Below are positions 1 through 8,815 of a stretch of DNA of 64,000 nucleotides, piece by piece (position 1 is the stretch's first letter; every line of letters starts with the position of its first letter). A program made the translations under genes and the position numbers. Under the pieces are notes generated by a model. It saw only the letters and a list, made by a program, of their open reading frames with translations. It made no database searches and was not told the DNA's origin. Source of the stretch: Ralstonia pickettii DTP0602 (lineage in GTDB: Bacteria > Pseudomonadota > Gammaproteobacteria > Burkholderiales > Burkholderiaceae); assembly GCA_000471925.1 (NCBI GenBank), contig CP006668.1, forward strand, positions 620,001 through 684,000. The letters are read 5' to 3'.

Positions 1-90
1 GGAGACGTTCAACTGCCGCGCCGCCGCCGTGGTGCTGCCCGATTCCGCGGTGGCGACGAAGTAGCGCAACAGCCGCAGCGAGGTGCGCAT
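1..90 (-). CDS. LysR-family transcriptional regulator, N-terminal fragment (cut by window edge)
   Basis: The reverse complement from an ATG at 90 reads an open frame for 30 residues that has the start of a LysR winged helix: leucine-rich helix 1 (SLRLLRYFVATAESGS), then TTAAARQLNVS, the beginning of the recognition helix-turn-helix. The family reads the same way (helix 1, then AAxxLxxSQ). The rest lies beyond the left edge. It is divergent from the CoA-transferase/acyl-CoA dehydrogenase operon starting at 234, the classical LysR arrangement, so it is inferred to control that operon. The ATG is the first in frame and is preceded by an AT-rich stretch. Assignment rests on 30 residues only, but the pattern is distinctive. 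Confidence 0.75.
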   Translation of the reverse strand, partial: MRTSLRLLRYFVATAESGSTTAAARQLNVS

Positions 91-118
91 TAGAAAATCC
101 TATAGGTGCTAGTTGATT

Positions 119-134
119 TCAATATTTTACTTGA
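119..134. promoter_or_regulatory. Candidate LysR operator in the divergent intergenic region
   Basis: TCAA-N8-TTGA, an interrupted inverted repeat of LysR-box type (T-N11-A), lies in an AT-rich patch between the divergent LysR gene (start 90) and the CoA-transferase gene (start 234). LysR proteins usually bind such sites in shared promoters. The assignment is inferred from position and symmetry only. Confidence 0.35.
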
Positions 135-233
135 TAGCCTCCGCCGCACAGAATCGTGTCACCGCAACGCAAGCCGGCCGCCCCCCTGCAGGGCAGGGCG
201 CCGCCAGGCCTGCAAGCTTTGGAGGAGCAAGAG

Positions 234-1481
234 GTGACCCAATCCGACCTGCCGCTGGCCGGCATTCGCATCATCGATTTCTCGCGCGTGCTGGCTGGCC
301 CTTACTGCACGGCGCTGCTCGGCGATCTCGGCGCCGAGGTGATCAAGATCGAGCCGCCGGGTGGCGATGACTACCGCGCGGTCGGCCCCTTTGTCGACGG
401 CAAGAGCGGTCTGTTCGCCGCGATGAACCGCAACAAGCAAAGCATCGTGATCGACCTGAAGGCGCAAGCGGGGCTGGAACTGGCGCGCTCGCTCTGCGCC
501 CGGGCCGACGTGGTGGTGGAGAACTTCCGCCCGGGCGTGGCGGACAAGCTCGGCATCGGCTACCAGGCGCTGCACGCACTGAATCCGTCGCTGGTCTACG
601 CCAGCGTTTCGGGCTTCGGCCAGACCGGCCCGGAATCGCACCGGCCGGCCTACGACATCATCCTGCAGGCGATGTGCGGGCTGATGGACGCCACCGGCGC
701 GCCGGACGGCACGCCTACCTTGCTTGGTGAAGCGGTCTCCGATGCCGTCAGTGGCCTGTTTGCCTCCTGGGGCGTGCTGGCCGCGCTGCTGGCGCGGCAG
801 AAGAGCGGCCGGGGCACCCATGTCGACGTCTCGATGTTCGACGCCACGCTGAGCCTCAGCGCCACCCTGGTCGCGCGCTATGCCGCGACCGGCCTGGCGC
901 CGCAGCGGGTCGGCAACCGCCATCCGTCGTCCGCGCCGTTCGGCGCGTACCGCGCGGCGGATGGTTTCTACGTGGTGGCGGTGCTGAACAACAAGCTGTT
1001 CGAGGCGCTCGCCACGGCGATCGGCCGGCCCGAGATGGCGCAGGACCCGCGCTTTGCCGACGACCAGACGCGCTGCCGCTTCGAGGCCGAGCTGCGCGCC
1101 GGTCTCGAAGCCTGGTCGGCCACCCGTTCGGTGGCCGAGGTGAACCGGCTGCTGGGCGCGGCGGGCATTCCGGTTGCGCCCATCCGCAATGTGAAGGAGG
1201 CACTGGAAAGCGAGCATGCCGCCCATCGCGGCCTGCTGACCGAAGTGCCCGAGCCGGACGGCGGCACCGTGCGGCTGCCATCGCAGCCGGTGAAGTTCTC
1301 AGGCTATGGCGCCAACCGCGTGACGCCTGCGCCGACGCTGGGGCAGCACACCGAGGCCATCCTGGGCGGGCTGGGCATCGCCTCTGCCAGGTTGTGGGCC
1401 AGCGGCGCGCTGGGTGCCGCGGCGATGTCCGCCGATAGCGGGGAAACGCATATGTTCAACACGGAGAAGCAACATGCATAA
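234..1481 (+). CDS. CaiB/BaiF-type (class III) CoA-transferase
   Basis: Predicted to move CoA between acyl groups in the cytoplasm by the class III mechanism. The N-terminus carries the family's opening pattern (LAGIRIIDFSRVLAGPYCTALLGDLGAEVIKIEPP), followed about 100 residues on by the VENFRPG and GIGYxxL segments; the usual catalytic Asp region (residues about 155-170, RPAYDIILQA) is present. The GTG at 234 is chosen because GGAGG sits eight bases upstream (221-225) and homology begins right after it; an in-frame ATG at 156 has no such site. Product is 415 residues, normal for the family. The stop overlaps the ATG of the acyl-CoA dehydrogenase (ATGCATAA), so the two are translationally coupled and probably act on one acyl-CoA. 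Substrate unknown. Confidence 0.9.
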   Translation: MTQSDLPLAGIRIIDFSRVLAGPYCTALLGDLGAEVIKIEPPGGDDYRAVGPFVDGKSGLFAAMNRNKQSIVIDLKAQAGLELARSLCARADVVVENFRPGVADKLGIGYQALHALNPSLVYASVSGFGQTGPESHRPAYDIILQAMCGLMDATGAPDGTPTLLGEAVSDAVSGLFASWGVLAALLARQKSGRGTHVDVSMFDATLSLSATLVARYAATGLAPQRVGNRHPSSAPFGAYRAADGFYVVAVLNNKLFEALATAIGRPEMAQDPRFADDQTRCRFEAELRAGLEAWSATRSVAEVNRLLGAAGIPVAPIRNVKEALESEHAAHRGLLTEVPEPDGGTVRLPSQPVKFSGYGANRVTPAPTLGQHTEAILGGLGIASARLWASGALGAAAMSADSGETHMFNTEKQHA

Positions 1482-2613
1482 GCGCTTGGGTGTCGAGCCG
1501 GGCGATCTGGAAATCGCGGACGCGATCAGCCGCTTCACGCAGAGCGAACTGGCGCCGAAGGCGGCCGAAGTGGATCGCGACGAAACCTCCACCACCCGCT
1601 ATGTTCCCCAGCTAGCCGAACTCGGCCTGATGGGCATGAACCTGCCTGAGCGTTGGGGCGGCACCGAAACCTCGCCGGTCGCCCTGATCCTGTCGCTGGC
1701 CGAGGTCGCCAGGGCCTGCGCCTCGACCTCTTCGATGATTGGCGCGCACTACCTGGCCACCGATTCCATCCTGATCGGCGGCGACGACAGCCTGCGCGAG
1801 CGCTACCTGCCGGATGCGGCGGCGGGCACGAAGCTGGGCGCCTTCGCGCTGACCGAGCCGCGCGCAGGGTCCAACCCGGCCGACATGGCCACGCGCGCCA
1901 CGCCGGAGGGCGACGGCTACCGCCTGCGCGGCGTCAAGCACTTTATCTCCAACGCGGACGCGGCGGACTTCATCGTGGTCTACGCCAAGACCGATCCGGG
2001 CGCCGGCACGCGCGGCATCAGCGCCTTCGTGGTCGATCGCCGCAGCGCCGGCGTCGAGGTCGCGCCCGCCGAGAAGCTGATGGGCATCCGCGGCGCGCCG
2101 GCCCACGAGGTGGCGCTGGACTGCTTCGTGCCGGCCGCCAACCGGCTGGGGCCAGAAGGCAGCGGCTTCCGCACGGCAATGAAGGTGCTCGACAACAGCC
2201 GCCTGGACGTGGCCGCGACCAGCCTGGGCATCGCCGAGGCGGCGCTGGCCTGCGCGGTGGACTGGGCCCGGCAGCGCCAGGTCGGCGGCGAGCCGCTGGC
2301 GCGCAAGCAAGGCCTGCAATGGATGTTCGCCGACATGCGCACGCGGCTGGAGGCGGCATGGCTGCTGACGCTGCAGGCAACGGTCCGGCGCCGGGACGGC
2401 GAGCCCTTTACCGAGCACGCCTCGATGGCCAAGCTCTATGCCTCGGAGACCGTCGCCTTCGTCACCGATACCGCGCTGCAGATCCACGGCGGCTACGGCT
2501 TTACGCGCGAGATGCCGCTGGAGCGGCTGGTGCGCGATGCCCGCATCCTGCGCATCTACGAGGGCTCGTCCGAGATCCAGCGCACCGTGATCGCGCGCGC
2601 CGTGCTGGGCTGA
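1474..2613 (+). CDS. Acyl-CoA dehydrogenase
   Basis: FAD-dependent alpha,beta-dehydrogenation of an acyl-CoA thioester. The 379-residue protein has the usual short-chain dehydrogenase length. Visible motifs are FALTEPRAGSNPAD (signature 1, flavin/substrate loop), QIHGGYGFTRE and RDARILRIYEGSSEIQ near the C-terminus; the Glu of IYEG matches the catalytic base of medium- and short-chain family members. The ATG at 1474 has GGAG at 1463-1466 and overlaps the stop of the upstream CoA-transferase by eight bases, so both are one operon. The pair suggests activation of a small organic acid by CoA transfer followed by oxidation; the actual acid cannot be read from sequence. Confidence 0.92.
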   Translation: MHKRLGVEPGDLEIADAISRFTQSELAPKAAEVDRDETSTTRYVPQLAELGLMGMNLPERWGGTETSPVALILSLAEVARACASTSSMIGAHYLATDSILIGGDDSLRERYLPDAAAGTKLGAFALTEPRAGSNPADMATRATPEGDGYRLRGVKHFISNADAADFIVVYAKTDPGAGTRGISAFVVDRRSAGVEVAPAEKLMGIRGAPAHEVALDCFVPAANRLGPEGSGFRTAMKVLDNSRLDVAATSLGIAEAALACAVDWARQRQVGGEPLARKQGLQWMFADMRTRLEAAWLLTLQATVRRRDGEPFTEHASMAKLYASETVAFVTDTALQIHGGYGFTREMPLERLVRDARILRIYEGSSEIQRTVIARAVLG

Positions 2614-2622
2614 GCGCCGCGC

Positions 2623-3951
2623 TCAGCGCAGGGAGCGGAACGCGGCGCGCACCTCGGCGCTGAACAGCGCCGGCTCTTCCCAGGCCGCGAAGTGGCCGCC
2701 CTTGTCTACGCGGTTGTAGTAGACCAGGTTCCGATAGGTCCGTGCCGCCCAGTGCTTCGGCGGCCTGTAGACCTCTCCGGGGAAGATCGTCACTGCCGCC
2801 GGGATCGAGATGCCGGTCCCGCTGGCCGCGCCCGGATTGCTCTCCGCGTAGATGCGCCCGCTCGACGGCCCGGTGTTGGTCAGCCAGTAGAGCGTGATGT
2901 TGTCGAGCAGCTCGTCGCGGGTCAGCGCGCGCTCCGGGTCGCCGCGGGTGTAGACCCAGTCGGCGATCTTGTCATAGATCCACGCCGCCAGTCCCACGGG
3001 CGAGTCGGCGAGGCTGTAGCCCAGCGTTTGCGGACGCGTTCCCATGATCGCGGCGTAGCCCAAGCCCTTGTTGAGGAACTCCCTGGCCTGGTCGAATACC
3101 GCCTGCTCCTCGGCAGTCAGGCCCTCCGGGGCAGGGTCGCCGCTCTTCAGTGCCCTGGCAATTTCCGGCGGGAGCGTCGTCGCGCGCTCGATCCGGTTGA
3201 CGTGGATGCCGAGCAGACCGGCAGGCGCCTGGCGGCCCATCGCATCGGAAATGATGGCGCCCCAGTCGCCGCCTTGCGAGACGTAGCGCGTGTATCCCAG
3301 GCGCTTCATCAGGACGTCCCAGGCGCGGCCGATGCGGTCCGGATTCCAGCCGGTGCCCTTGGGCTTCTCCGAAAAGCCGAAGCCAGGCAGGGACGGCAGC
3401 ACCAGGTGGAAGGCATCGTCGGCAGAGCCGCCGTGCGCCGTGGGATCGGTCAGCGGACCGATCACCTTCAGCAACTCGAAGACCGACCCGGGCCAGCCGT
3501 GGGTCATGATCAGCGGCAATGCGTTCGGATGGCGGGAGCGGACGTGGATGAAATGAGTGTCCAGACCGTCGATATTGGTCAGGAACTGCGGCAAGGCATT
3601 GAGTTTCGCCTCGGCCTTGCGCCAGTCGTAGCCGGTCTGCCAGTAGCGCACCAGCGGCTGAAGCTTGTTGAGCTGCACGCCCTGCGCGCGGTCACTGACC
3701 GGCTCGGCGTCGGGCCACCGCGTCGCGGCCAGGCGGCGGCGCAGGTCGGTGAGCGCCGCTTGCGGAACGTTGACGCGAAAAGGGCGGATGGCGTCTGTGG
3801 CTGCGGCCCGCGCCCCGGCGGCCTGTGCCGTATCGGACGGGGTGGCGGCCGTTACCGGACGAAATGCCGCAAGGGCTGCCGCCGCCGCGCCGCTCAGCAA
3901 CAGAGCCCGGCGGGACAGGACGGTAGCGTTGGGAGATTCCGATGCATTCAT
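2623..3951 (-). CDS. Secreted epoxide hydrolase-like alpha/beta hydrolase (EHN domain), Tat-type leader
   Basis: Microsomal-type epoxide hydrolase fold: an N-terminal EHN segment (IRPFRVNVPQAALTDLRRRL, then WP) followed by an alpha/beta-hydrolase domain. Seen motifs are HGWPGS (oxyanion hole), GGDWG with the nucleophilic Asp near residue 229, and GGHFAAWEEP near residue 420 carrying the charge-relay His. The leader has SRRALLLSG then an Ala-rich hydrophobic stretch, a twin-arginine signal, so export in folded form is inferred. The ATG at 3951 is preferred over one 42 bases upstream because AGGAAG stands seven bases before it. It follows the secreted cupin gene by 53 bases on the same strand, probably one operon. 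442 residues. Substrate unknown. Confidence 0.85.
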   Translation of the reverse strand: MNASESPNATVLSRRALLLSGAAAAALAAFRPVTAATPSDTAQAAGARAAATDAIRPFRVNVPQAALTDLRRRLAATRWPDAEPVSDRAQGVQLNKLQPLVRYWQTGYDWRKAEAKLNALPQFLTNIDGLDTHFIHVRSRHPNALPLIMTHGWPGSVFELLKVIGPLTDPTAHGGSADDAFHLVLPSLPGFGFSEKPKGTGWNPDRIGRAWDVLMKRLGYTRYVSQGGDWGAIISDAMGRQAPAGLLGIHVNRIERATTLPPEIARALKSGDPAPEGLTAEEQAVFDQAREFLNKGLGYAAIMGTRPQTLGYSLADSPVGLAAWIYDKIADWVYTRGDPERALTRDELLDNITLYWLTNTGPSSGRIYAESNPGAASGTGISIPAAVTIFPGEVYRPPKHWAARTYRNLVYYNRVDKGGHFAAWEEPALFSAEVRAAFRSLR

Positions 3952-4004
3952 GGTCGCACTTCCTGGACTCTGGTCTTCAGTATCGCGGTGCATTCAGGTC
4001 ACGC

Positions 4005-4406
4005 TCACTTGCCCGGTACGGCCAGCGGAGCGCCTTTCTTGACAATGTAGGTAGCGAGCTCCGCCGCCTTGCCGGTGCCGACATTCCGTGCCGAGTGGGC
4101 CGTTCCCGAGGGGATGAACAAGCTCTCGCCGGCCTTGAGCGTGACCGGCGGCTGGTCCCCGAGCTGGTACTCCAGCGTGCCTTCGAGGACAAAGGCGACT
4201 TCTTCGCCCGGATGAGAATGCTTCGGGGCAAACGCGCCCGGGTCGAAATCGACTCGCACCTGGACGGCCTCGCGTCCGGGCACGCTGATATCCTGCTTCA
4301 GCAGGTCCGTGCGATGGATGCCCACGGCCTGCGCCTGGGCCGCTTGCATCGCCATGCTGCTACCGACGACCAGCAACGCAGTCGCAATGAGTCGAGTCGT
4401 TTTCAT
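4005..4406 (-). CDS. Small secreted cupin-domain protein
   Basis: A 133-residue protein with a cleavable Sec-type leader (hydrophobic core followed by AQAQA) and a single cupin barrel. The two cupin motifs are visible: KHSHPGEEVAFVLEG (G-x5-HxH-x3,4-E-x6-G) with His/His/Glu metal ligands, and the downstream FIPSGTAHSARN (G-x5-PxG-x2-H) with the fourth His. A metal-dependent binding or oxygenase/isomerase role in the periplasm is possible; no specific reaction can be assigned. It is the first gene of a probable operon with the epoxide hydrolase, and a copy of the 18-bp TTGTAY-N5-TGTRTCA motif lies about 200 bases upstream in the same orientation. Confidence 0.85.
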   Translation of the reverse strand: MKTTRLIATALLVVGSSMAMQAAQAQAVGIHRTDLLKQDISVPGREAVQVRVDFDPGAFAPKHSHPGEEVAFVLEGTLEYQLGDQPPVTLKAGESLFIPSGTAHSARNVGTGKAAELATYIVKKGAPLAVPGK

Positions 4407-4604
4407 TTGGAGGTCCTTTCATGCCCGGGGCATGCGTGTTAAGTGAACTGATGCGTGAGATGGCGATGACCGCCATCCGGTATCCGGAAAGCGCGGTGTC
4501 AACGCCGCGTTTCGAAGCCAGTGACACCATTTGAGCAGCGTGACGTATTGGGGATGTATCGGCCGGGCGGGGTTTTCGTAAGCGCGTGTGTTCGCGGTAA
4601 CGGC

Positions 4605-4622
4605 TGACACACTGCGATACAA
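4605..4622 (-). promoter_or_regulatory. Candidate response-regulator box, copy A
   Basis: On the minus strand this reads TTGTATCGCAGTGTGTCA. It matches copy B (6569-6586) at 15 of 18 positions and conforms to TTGTAY-N5-TGTRTCA. The two TGTA/TGTG half-sites are spaced ten bases apart as direct repeats, as is usual for OmpR/PhoB-family regulators. It is co-oriented with, and upstream of, the cupin/epoxide hydrolase operon. Binding by the regulator encoded at 6685 is inferred. Confidence 0.55.
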
Positions 4623-4623
4623 A

Positions 4624-4661
4624 GCGGGCACCGCGAAGGCAGTGCCCGCCTCATTTTTTTT
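4624..4661. terminator. Hairpin with T-tract just downstream of the DipZ-like gene
   Basis: GCGGGCAC (4624-4631) pairs with GTGCCCGC (4642-4649) across a ten-base loop, followed on the plus strand by TCA and nine T residues. It starts 13 bases beyond the stop of the minus-strand DipZ gene. On the minus strand the stem is followed only by TTTG, so leftward termination would be weaker. The strong T-tract faces rightward, where no plus-strand gene precedes it. Confidence 0.6.
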
Positions 4662-4662
4662 C

Positions 4663-6456
4663 CTAGCCGAAGGTGAAGGCATAAGCCTGGGCACCGGGAT
4701 CCAGGAAGCGGATCTCGAAAGTGTGTTCTCCGACCTCGCCGGCCTGGCGTACCAGCTGGTAGAGCCGCGTCTGCGTGACCGCGCCGTTGCCGGCCGCATC
4801 GATGTCGGCGCCGTGGCTGGCGCCCGGGGGCTTGCCGTCGATGGTGACCACGAAGCGCACCGCCCGGCCGTCGGCCGCCGGTCCCAGCACCAGGTGCAGG
4901 TCGCGCGCGTGGAAGCGATAGGCGATGCTGCCATCGGCACGATTGAGCGTGGCCTGCTCGACGCCGACCGTCCACTGCCCGGACAGGCCCCACTGGTTGA
5001 GGCGAAGCCTGGCAACGGTGTACTGGCTCGGCGCGTCCTGCCGAATGCCGCCCGGCGAGGCGAAATTGGACGCCTGCGTATAGCCGAGATAGGTCTCGTT
5101 CGAGCGCAGGTTCGACAGGTCCGGTGCCGCTAGCGCGCCACCCGCCTCGGGAACGACCACATCGCGCGCCACCGACCGGTTGCCCGCTTCCGCCAGCAGC
5201 GACTGGATCACGCGCTCGGACTTGGCATAGTCGCCCTCGCCGAACTGGTGGTGGCGGATATTGCCGCTGGCGTCGACAAAGTAGGCGGCCGGCCAGTAGC
5301 TGTTATGGAACGCGCGCCAGATGCGGTAATCGCTGTCCACGGCCACCGGGAAGCCGATGCGGAAGTTGGCGATCGCGCGGCGCACGTTTTCCGGGCTCTT
5401 CTCGAAGGCGAACTCGGGCGTGTGCACGCCAACCACCGTCAGGCCCTGATCCTTGTACTTCTCCGCCCAGGCGCGCAGGTAGGGCAGGGTGCGGATGCAG
5501 TTGATGCAGGAGTAGGTCCAGAAGTAGACCAGCGTGACCTTGCCGTGCAGCTGCTCGCGCGACAGCGGCGGGGAGTTGAACCATTGCACGGCTCCGTCGA
5601 GCGCAGGCAGGCGGCCTTCCACGGGCAACGGGCCCGGGAAACCCGCCTGGGTGTCATTGGCGGCCAGCAAGATGCCGCCGCCACCGCTGGCGGCGTTGGT
5701 GGCTTGCGGCGCGGGCTGTTGTTCCTTGCGCAGCCCGTCGACCAGCGCCTGCTCGATGCCGGTCGGCCCGCTGAACGGAAAGTGCACCAGCAGGCTGGTG
5801 TCGGCACCACTGCCGATGAGGACCACGCCGCCCAGCACGCCCGCCCCCAAGCCGCGGCGCAGCCATTCGCTTGCACCCATCGACCGCTTCATCGCCGCAA
5901 AGACGCGGTTGCCCAGGCCCAGCGCCGCCGCCAGCGAGGTGGCCGCGCCGGCCGCATAGGCCGCCAGCGCCACCGATGTCGACACGCTGGCACCTTCAAG
6001 GGCGGTGCCCGTCAGGACCAGACCGAGGATCGGGCCGGCGCAGGGCGCCCACAGCATGCCGGTGGCGATGCCAAGCACCAGCGAACCCCACGGCGAAGCC
6101 TGGGCTGACGCAGCGGCGTTGGCCGGACCGTTGTTGGCCAGCCGGTTGCCCAGCGCCACCACAGGCCGTGCGAGGATATCCGCCAGTTTCGGCCAGAGCA
6201 GGGACAGCCCGAACACGCCCAGCAGCACCAGGGCAGCAAGGCGCCCGGCTTCGTTGGCACGCACGGCCCACGCGCCGCCAGCGGACGCCAGCGTGGCCAC
6301 CCCGGCAAAGGTCAGGGCCATGCCGGCCAGCATCGGCAGCCTGCCGCGCAGGAACGGCTGGCCGGTGCGGCTCAGCACAAAAGGCAGGACGGGCAGGATG
6401 CACGGGCTCAGGATAGTCAGTACACCCCCGAGGTAGGCGAGGATCAGCAGGGCCAT
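4663..6456 (-). CDS. DipZ-like membrane thiol-disulfide protein (CcdA/DsbD domain + TlpA-like redoxin + C-terminal jelly-roll)
   Basis: Predicted to carry reducing equivalents across the inner membrane to a periplasmic thioredoxin-like domain. Residues 1-240 form a CcdA/DsbD-type bundle opening with YLGGVLTILSPCILPVLP and containing a second Cys motif, GMLWAPCAGPILGL; these paired Pro-Cys motifs are the membrane redox centre. A periplasmic TlpA/redoxin domain follows (about 290-425) with WTYSCINCIRT, whose CxxC is near residues 317-320. The last 165 residues resemble the carbohydrate-binding-like C-terminal domain of mycobacterial DipZ. The ATG at 6456 begins at the first transmembrane segment and has AAAGGA upstream; the longer frame lacks support. 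597 residues. It is divergent from the response regulator and shares motif copy B with it. Confidence 0.88.
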   Translation of the reverse strand: MALLILAYLGGVLTILSPCILPVLPFVLSRTGQPFLRGRLPMLAGMALTFAGVATLASAGGAWAVRANEAGRLAALVLLGVFGLSLLWPKLADILARPVVALGNRLANNGPANAAASAQASPWGSLVLGIATGMLWAPCAGPILGLVLTGTALEGASVSTSVALAAYAAGAATSLAAALGLGNRVFAAMKRSMGASEWLRRGLGAGVLGGVVLIGSGADTSLLVHFPFSGPTGIEQALVDGLRKEQQPAPQATNAASGGGGILLAANDTQAGFPGPLPVEGRLPALDGAVQWFNSPPLSREQLHGKVTLVYFWTYSCINCIRTLPYLRAWAEKYKDQGLTVVGVHTPEFAFEKSPENVRRAIANFRIGFPVAVDSDYRIWRAFHNSYWPAAYFVDASGNIRHHQFGEGDYAKSERVIQSLLAEAGNRSVARDVVVPEAGGALAAPDLSNLRSNETYLGYTQASNFASPGGIRQDAPSQYTVARLRLNQWGLSGQWTVGVEQATLNRADGSIAYRFHARDLHLVLGPAADGRAVRFVVTIDGKPPGASHGADIDAAGNGAVTQTRLYQLVRQAGEVGEHTFEIRFLDPGAQAYAFTFG

Positions 6457-6568
6457 GATCGAGGTCCTTTCGCAATGGTTTGGCTTGCCATCGATCAGAC
6501 ACCGCCGGCGTCGCTGCAATGTGTCGCCATCGGCGGATAATGTGTACGATTGTTGAGGCGCCGCCGCC

Positions 6569-6586
6569 TGATACATTGCGGTACAA
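6569..6586 (-). promoter_or_regulatory. Candidate response-regulator box, copy B (divergent dipZ/regulator promoter)
   Basis: Minus-strand sequence TTGTACCGCAATGTATCA, 113 bases upstream of the DipZ-like start and about 100 bases upstream of the response-regulator start. TGTAC and TGTAT are direct half-sites ten bases apart. The outer 13 positions are identical to copy C (8816-8833); all five differences fall in the spacer. Autoregulation plus control of dipZ is inferred. Confidence 0.6.
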
Positions 6587-6684
6587 GAAAAATCGCGCCT
6601 GTTGCGCCTCATCGCCTCCCCCCATGCGCCCCACCGCATGGCGATGCGGACGGGCCGTTCCTATTCAGCGCAAAGAGGACATCG

Positions 6685-7428
6685 ATGGATTCCCATGTCG
6701 ACCATATCCTGATCGTCGATGACGACCGGGAGATCCGTGAACTGGTTTCGGCCTACCTCACCAGGAACGGCCTGCGCACGACCGTCGTGCCGGATGGCCG
6801 GCACATGCGCGCGTTCCTGGAGACCAATGCCGTCGACCTGATCGTGCTCGACCTGATGCTGCCCGGCGATGACGGCCTGGTGCTGTGCCGGGAACTGCGC
6901 GCCGGCAAGCACAAGGCCACCCCAGTGCTGATGCTGACCGCGCGCGACGACGAGACGGATCGCATCGTTGGCCTGGAAATGGGCGCCGACGATTACCTGG
7001 CCAAGCCGTTCGCGGCGCGCGAGCTGCTGGCCCGCATCAAGGCCGTGCTGCGCCGCACCAGGATGCTGCCGCCCAACCTGCAGATCAGCGTGGCCGGGCA
7101 GGTGCTCGCGTTCGGCGACTGGCAACTGGATACCACCGCGCGCCAGCTGGTCGACCGCGAAGGCACCATCGTCGCGCTCAGCGGCGCGGAGTACCGGCTG
7201 CTGCGCGTCTTTGTCGACCATCCCCAGCGCGTGCTCAACCGCGACCAGCTGCTCAGCCTGACGCAGGGCCGCGAGGCGGAGATGTTCGAGCGCTCGGTTG
7301 ACCTGCTGGTCAGCCGCCTGCGCCAGCGCCTCAATGACGATGCGCGCGAGCCCAGTTATATCAAGACCGTGCGCAGCGAGGGCTATGTGTTCGCCATGCC
7401 CGTGGAGATCAAGGAGGCACGGGAGTGA
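6685..7428 (+). CDS. OmpR-family response regulator
   Basis: Two-domain transcription factor. The receiver (about 1-125) has the acidic pocket VDDD near residue 11, the phosphoacceptor Asp56 in LIVLDLMLPGDDG, Thr in LMLTARD and Lys in YLAKPF. The C-terminal winged helix (about 150-240) ends in the usual VDLLVSRLRQRL...IKTVRSEGYVF pattern. Length 247 residues is standard. The ATG at 6685 follows AGAGGA by five bases. Its stop overlaps the GTG of the histidine kinase (GTGA), so the pair is translationally coupled. It is divergent from the DipZ-like gene; the three TTGTAY-N5-TGTRTCA copies nearby are proposed as its targets. Confidence 0.95.
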   Translation: MDSHVDHILIVDDDREIRELVSAYLTRNGLRTTVVPDGRHMRAFLETNAVDLIVLDLMLPGDDGLVLCRELRAGKHKATPVLMLTARDDETDRIVGLEMGADDYLAKPFAARELLARIKAVLRRTRMLPPNLQISVAGQVLAFGDWQLDTTARQLVDREGTIVALSGAEYRLLRVFVDHPQRVLNRDQLLSLTQGREAEMFERSVDLLVSRLRQRLNDDAREPSYIKTVRSEGYVFAMPVEIKEARE

Positions 7429-8726
7429 GTGCGCGGCACTGGCCCTGGCCGCGCACGCTGGGATCGCGCCTGTTCCTGATCCTGCTGGCAGGCCTGATCG
7501 TCGCCCATGGGCTGTCCTTCGGGGTGCTGTTCGCGGAACGCTACATCACTGCGCGCAGGGTGATGCTCGGCACGCTGGAAAACGACGTGTCCACCTCGCT
7601 CGCGATCCTGGACCGCGTGCCTGCCGCCGAGCGCCCGCAGTGGTTGCCGCGCGTGAACCGTGGCGCTTATCAGTACATGCTGGGTCCGGGTATGCCGGGC
7701 GTGCCCCAGATGACGCCGCAGGCCAAGGAGATTGCCGACCGGATCATGGAGGCGAGCGGCGGCCGCTTTGCGGTCCGGGTGGAATCGATCCCCGGTCAGG
7801 GCAAGCGCATGCAGGCACACCTGACGCTCAGCGACGGCAGCCCGCTGACCATCGACGTGCACCCGCGCCCGACGCCGATCGCGCAGTGGCTGCCTTATGT
7901 GCTGGTGCTCCAGTTGCTGCTGCTGGTGCTGTGCTGCTGGTTCGCTGTGCGGCTGTCGATCCGCCCGCTGGTGGCGCTGGCCGATGCCGCCGACGCGCTC
8001 AACCCGAATGCGAAGACGGCGCCGCTTGCCGAGACCGGTCCCACCGAACTGGTGCGCGCGGCACACGCATTCAATGCCATGCGTGAGCGCATCGCCGGGT
8101 TTGTCGAGGAACGCGTACGGCTGCTGGCGGCGATCTCCCACGACCTGCAGACGCCGATCACGCGCATGAAGCTGCGCGCCGAGATGGCGGAAGACTCCGA
8201 CGACAAGCGCAAGATGGCGCAAGACCTGGCCGAGATCGAAGCGCTGGTGCGGGAAGGGCTGGCGTATGCGCGCACCACCCATGGCGATGGCGAAAAGGCG
8301 TCGCGGCTCGACCTCGGCTCGTTTGTCGAAAGCCTGGCATTTGACTACCAGGACACCGGCAAGGCGGTGACGGTGCTGCAGAACATCGGCGGAACCGTCG
8401 TGACGCGCCCCAATGCCTTGCGGCGGATCCTGACCAACCTGGTCGACAACGCCATCAAGTTCGGCGGGGCGGCGGAGCTGAGCGTGCGCCGCGAGGGCGA
8501 TGCCGTGGTCATCGAGGTACTCGACCGCGGCGCCGGCATCCCGGAAGACCAGCTCGAAGCCGTGCTGCAGCCGTTTGTGCGGCTGGAGGGTTCGCGCAAC
8601 CGGGAAACCGGTGGTACCGGGCTCGGGCTGGCGATCGCCCAGCAGCTTGCGGTGGCCATCGGCGGCTCGCTCAGGCTGCGCAATCGTGAAGGCGGCGGCC
8701 TGGTGGCGGAAGTCAGGCTGGGCTGA
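7425..8726 (+). CDS. Two-component sensor histidine kinase
   Basis: Inner-membrane sensor, 433 residues. One transmembrane helix near residues 10-35, a periplasmic sensing region of about 125 residues, a second helix near 155-175, and HAMP. The HisKA box is AAISHDLQTPITR with phospho-acceptor His239. ATP-binding boxes follow: RILTNLVDNAIKFG (N), DRGAGIPED (G1) and GGTGLGLAI (G2). The periplasmic part contains PEWLPRVNRGAYQY-like sequence without a recognised ligand domain, so the signal is unknown. The GTG start at 7425 overlaps the regulator stop. With DipZ, a secreted cupin and a repeat protein around it, a cell-envelope or redox cue is likely, but this is inference. Confidence 0.94.
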   Translation: MSARHWPWPRTLGSRLFLILLAGLIVAHGLSFGVLFAERYITARRVMLGTLENDVSTSLAILDRVPAAERPQWLPRVNRGAYQYMLGPGMPGVPQMTPQAKEIADRIMEASGGRFAVRVESIPGQGKRMQAHLTLSDGSPLTIDVHPRPTPIAQWLPYVLVLQLLLLVLCCWFAVRLSIRPLVALADAADALNPNAKTAPLAETGPTELVRAAHAFNAMRERIAGFVEERVRLLAAISHDLQTPITRMKLRAEMAEDSDDKRKMAQDLAEIEALVREGLAYARTTHGDGEKASRLDLGSFVESLAFDYQDTGKAVTVLQNIGGTVVTRPNALRRILTNLVDNAIKFGGAAELSVRREGDAVVIEVLDRGAGIPEDQLEAVLQPFVRLEGSRNRETGGTGLGLAIAQQLAVAIGGSLRLRNREGGGLVAEVRLG

Positions 8727-8815
8727 CTGGCCATCCCGCAGCCGCTTCCGAGGGGGAAGGGAAGTGCATCATGCGCGTCACCTGCGCACTCGCTGGCCGC
8801 CCGTCCTCCGCAGAT

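Noticed and set aside
2692-4050. A 452-residue plus-strand frame opposite the epoxide hydrolase.
   Set aside because: Antisense shadow; the minus-strand protein has complete hydrolase motifs and a ribosome site.
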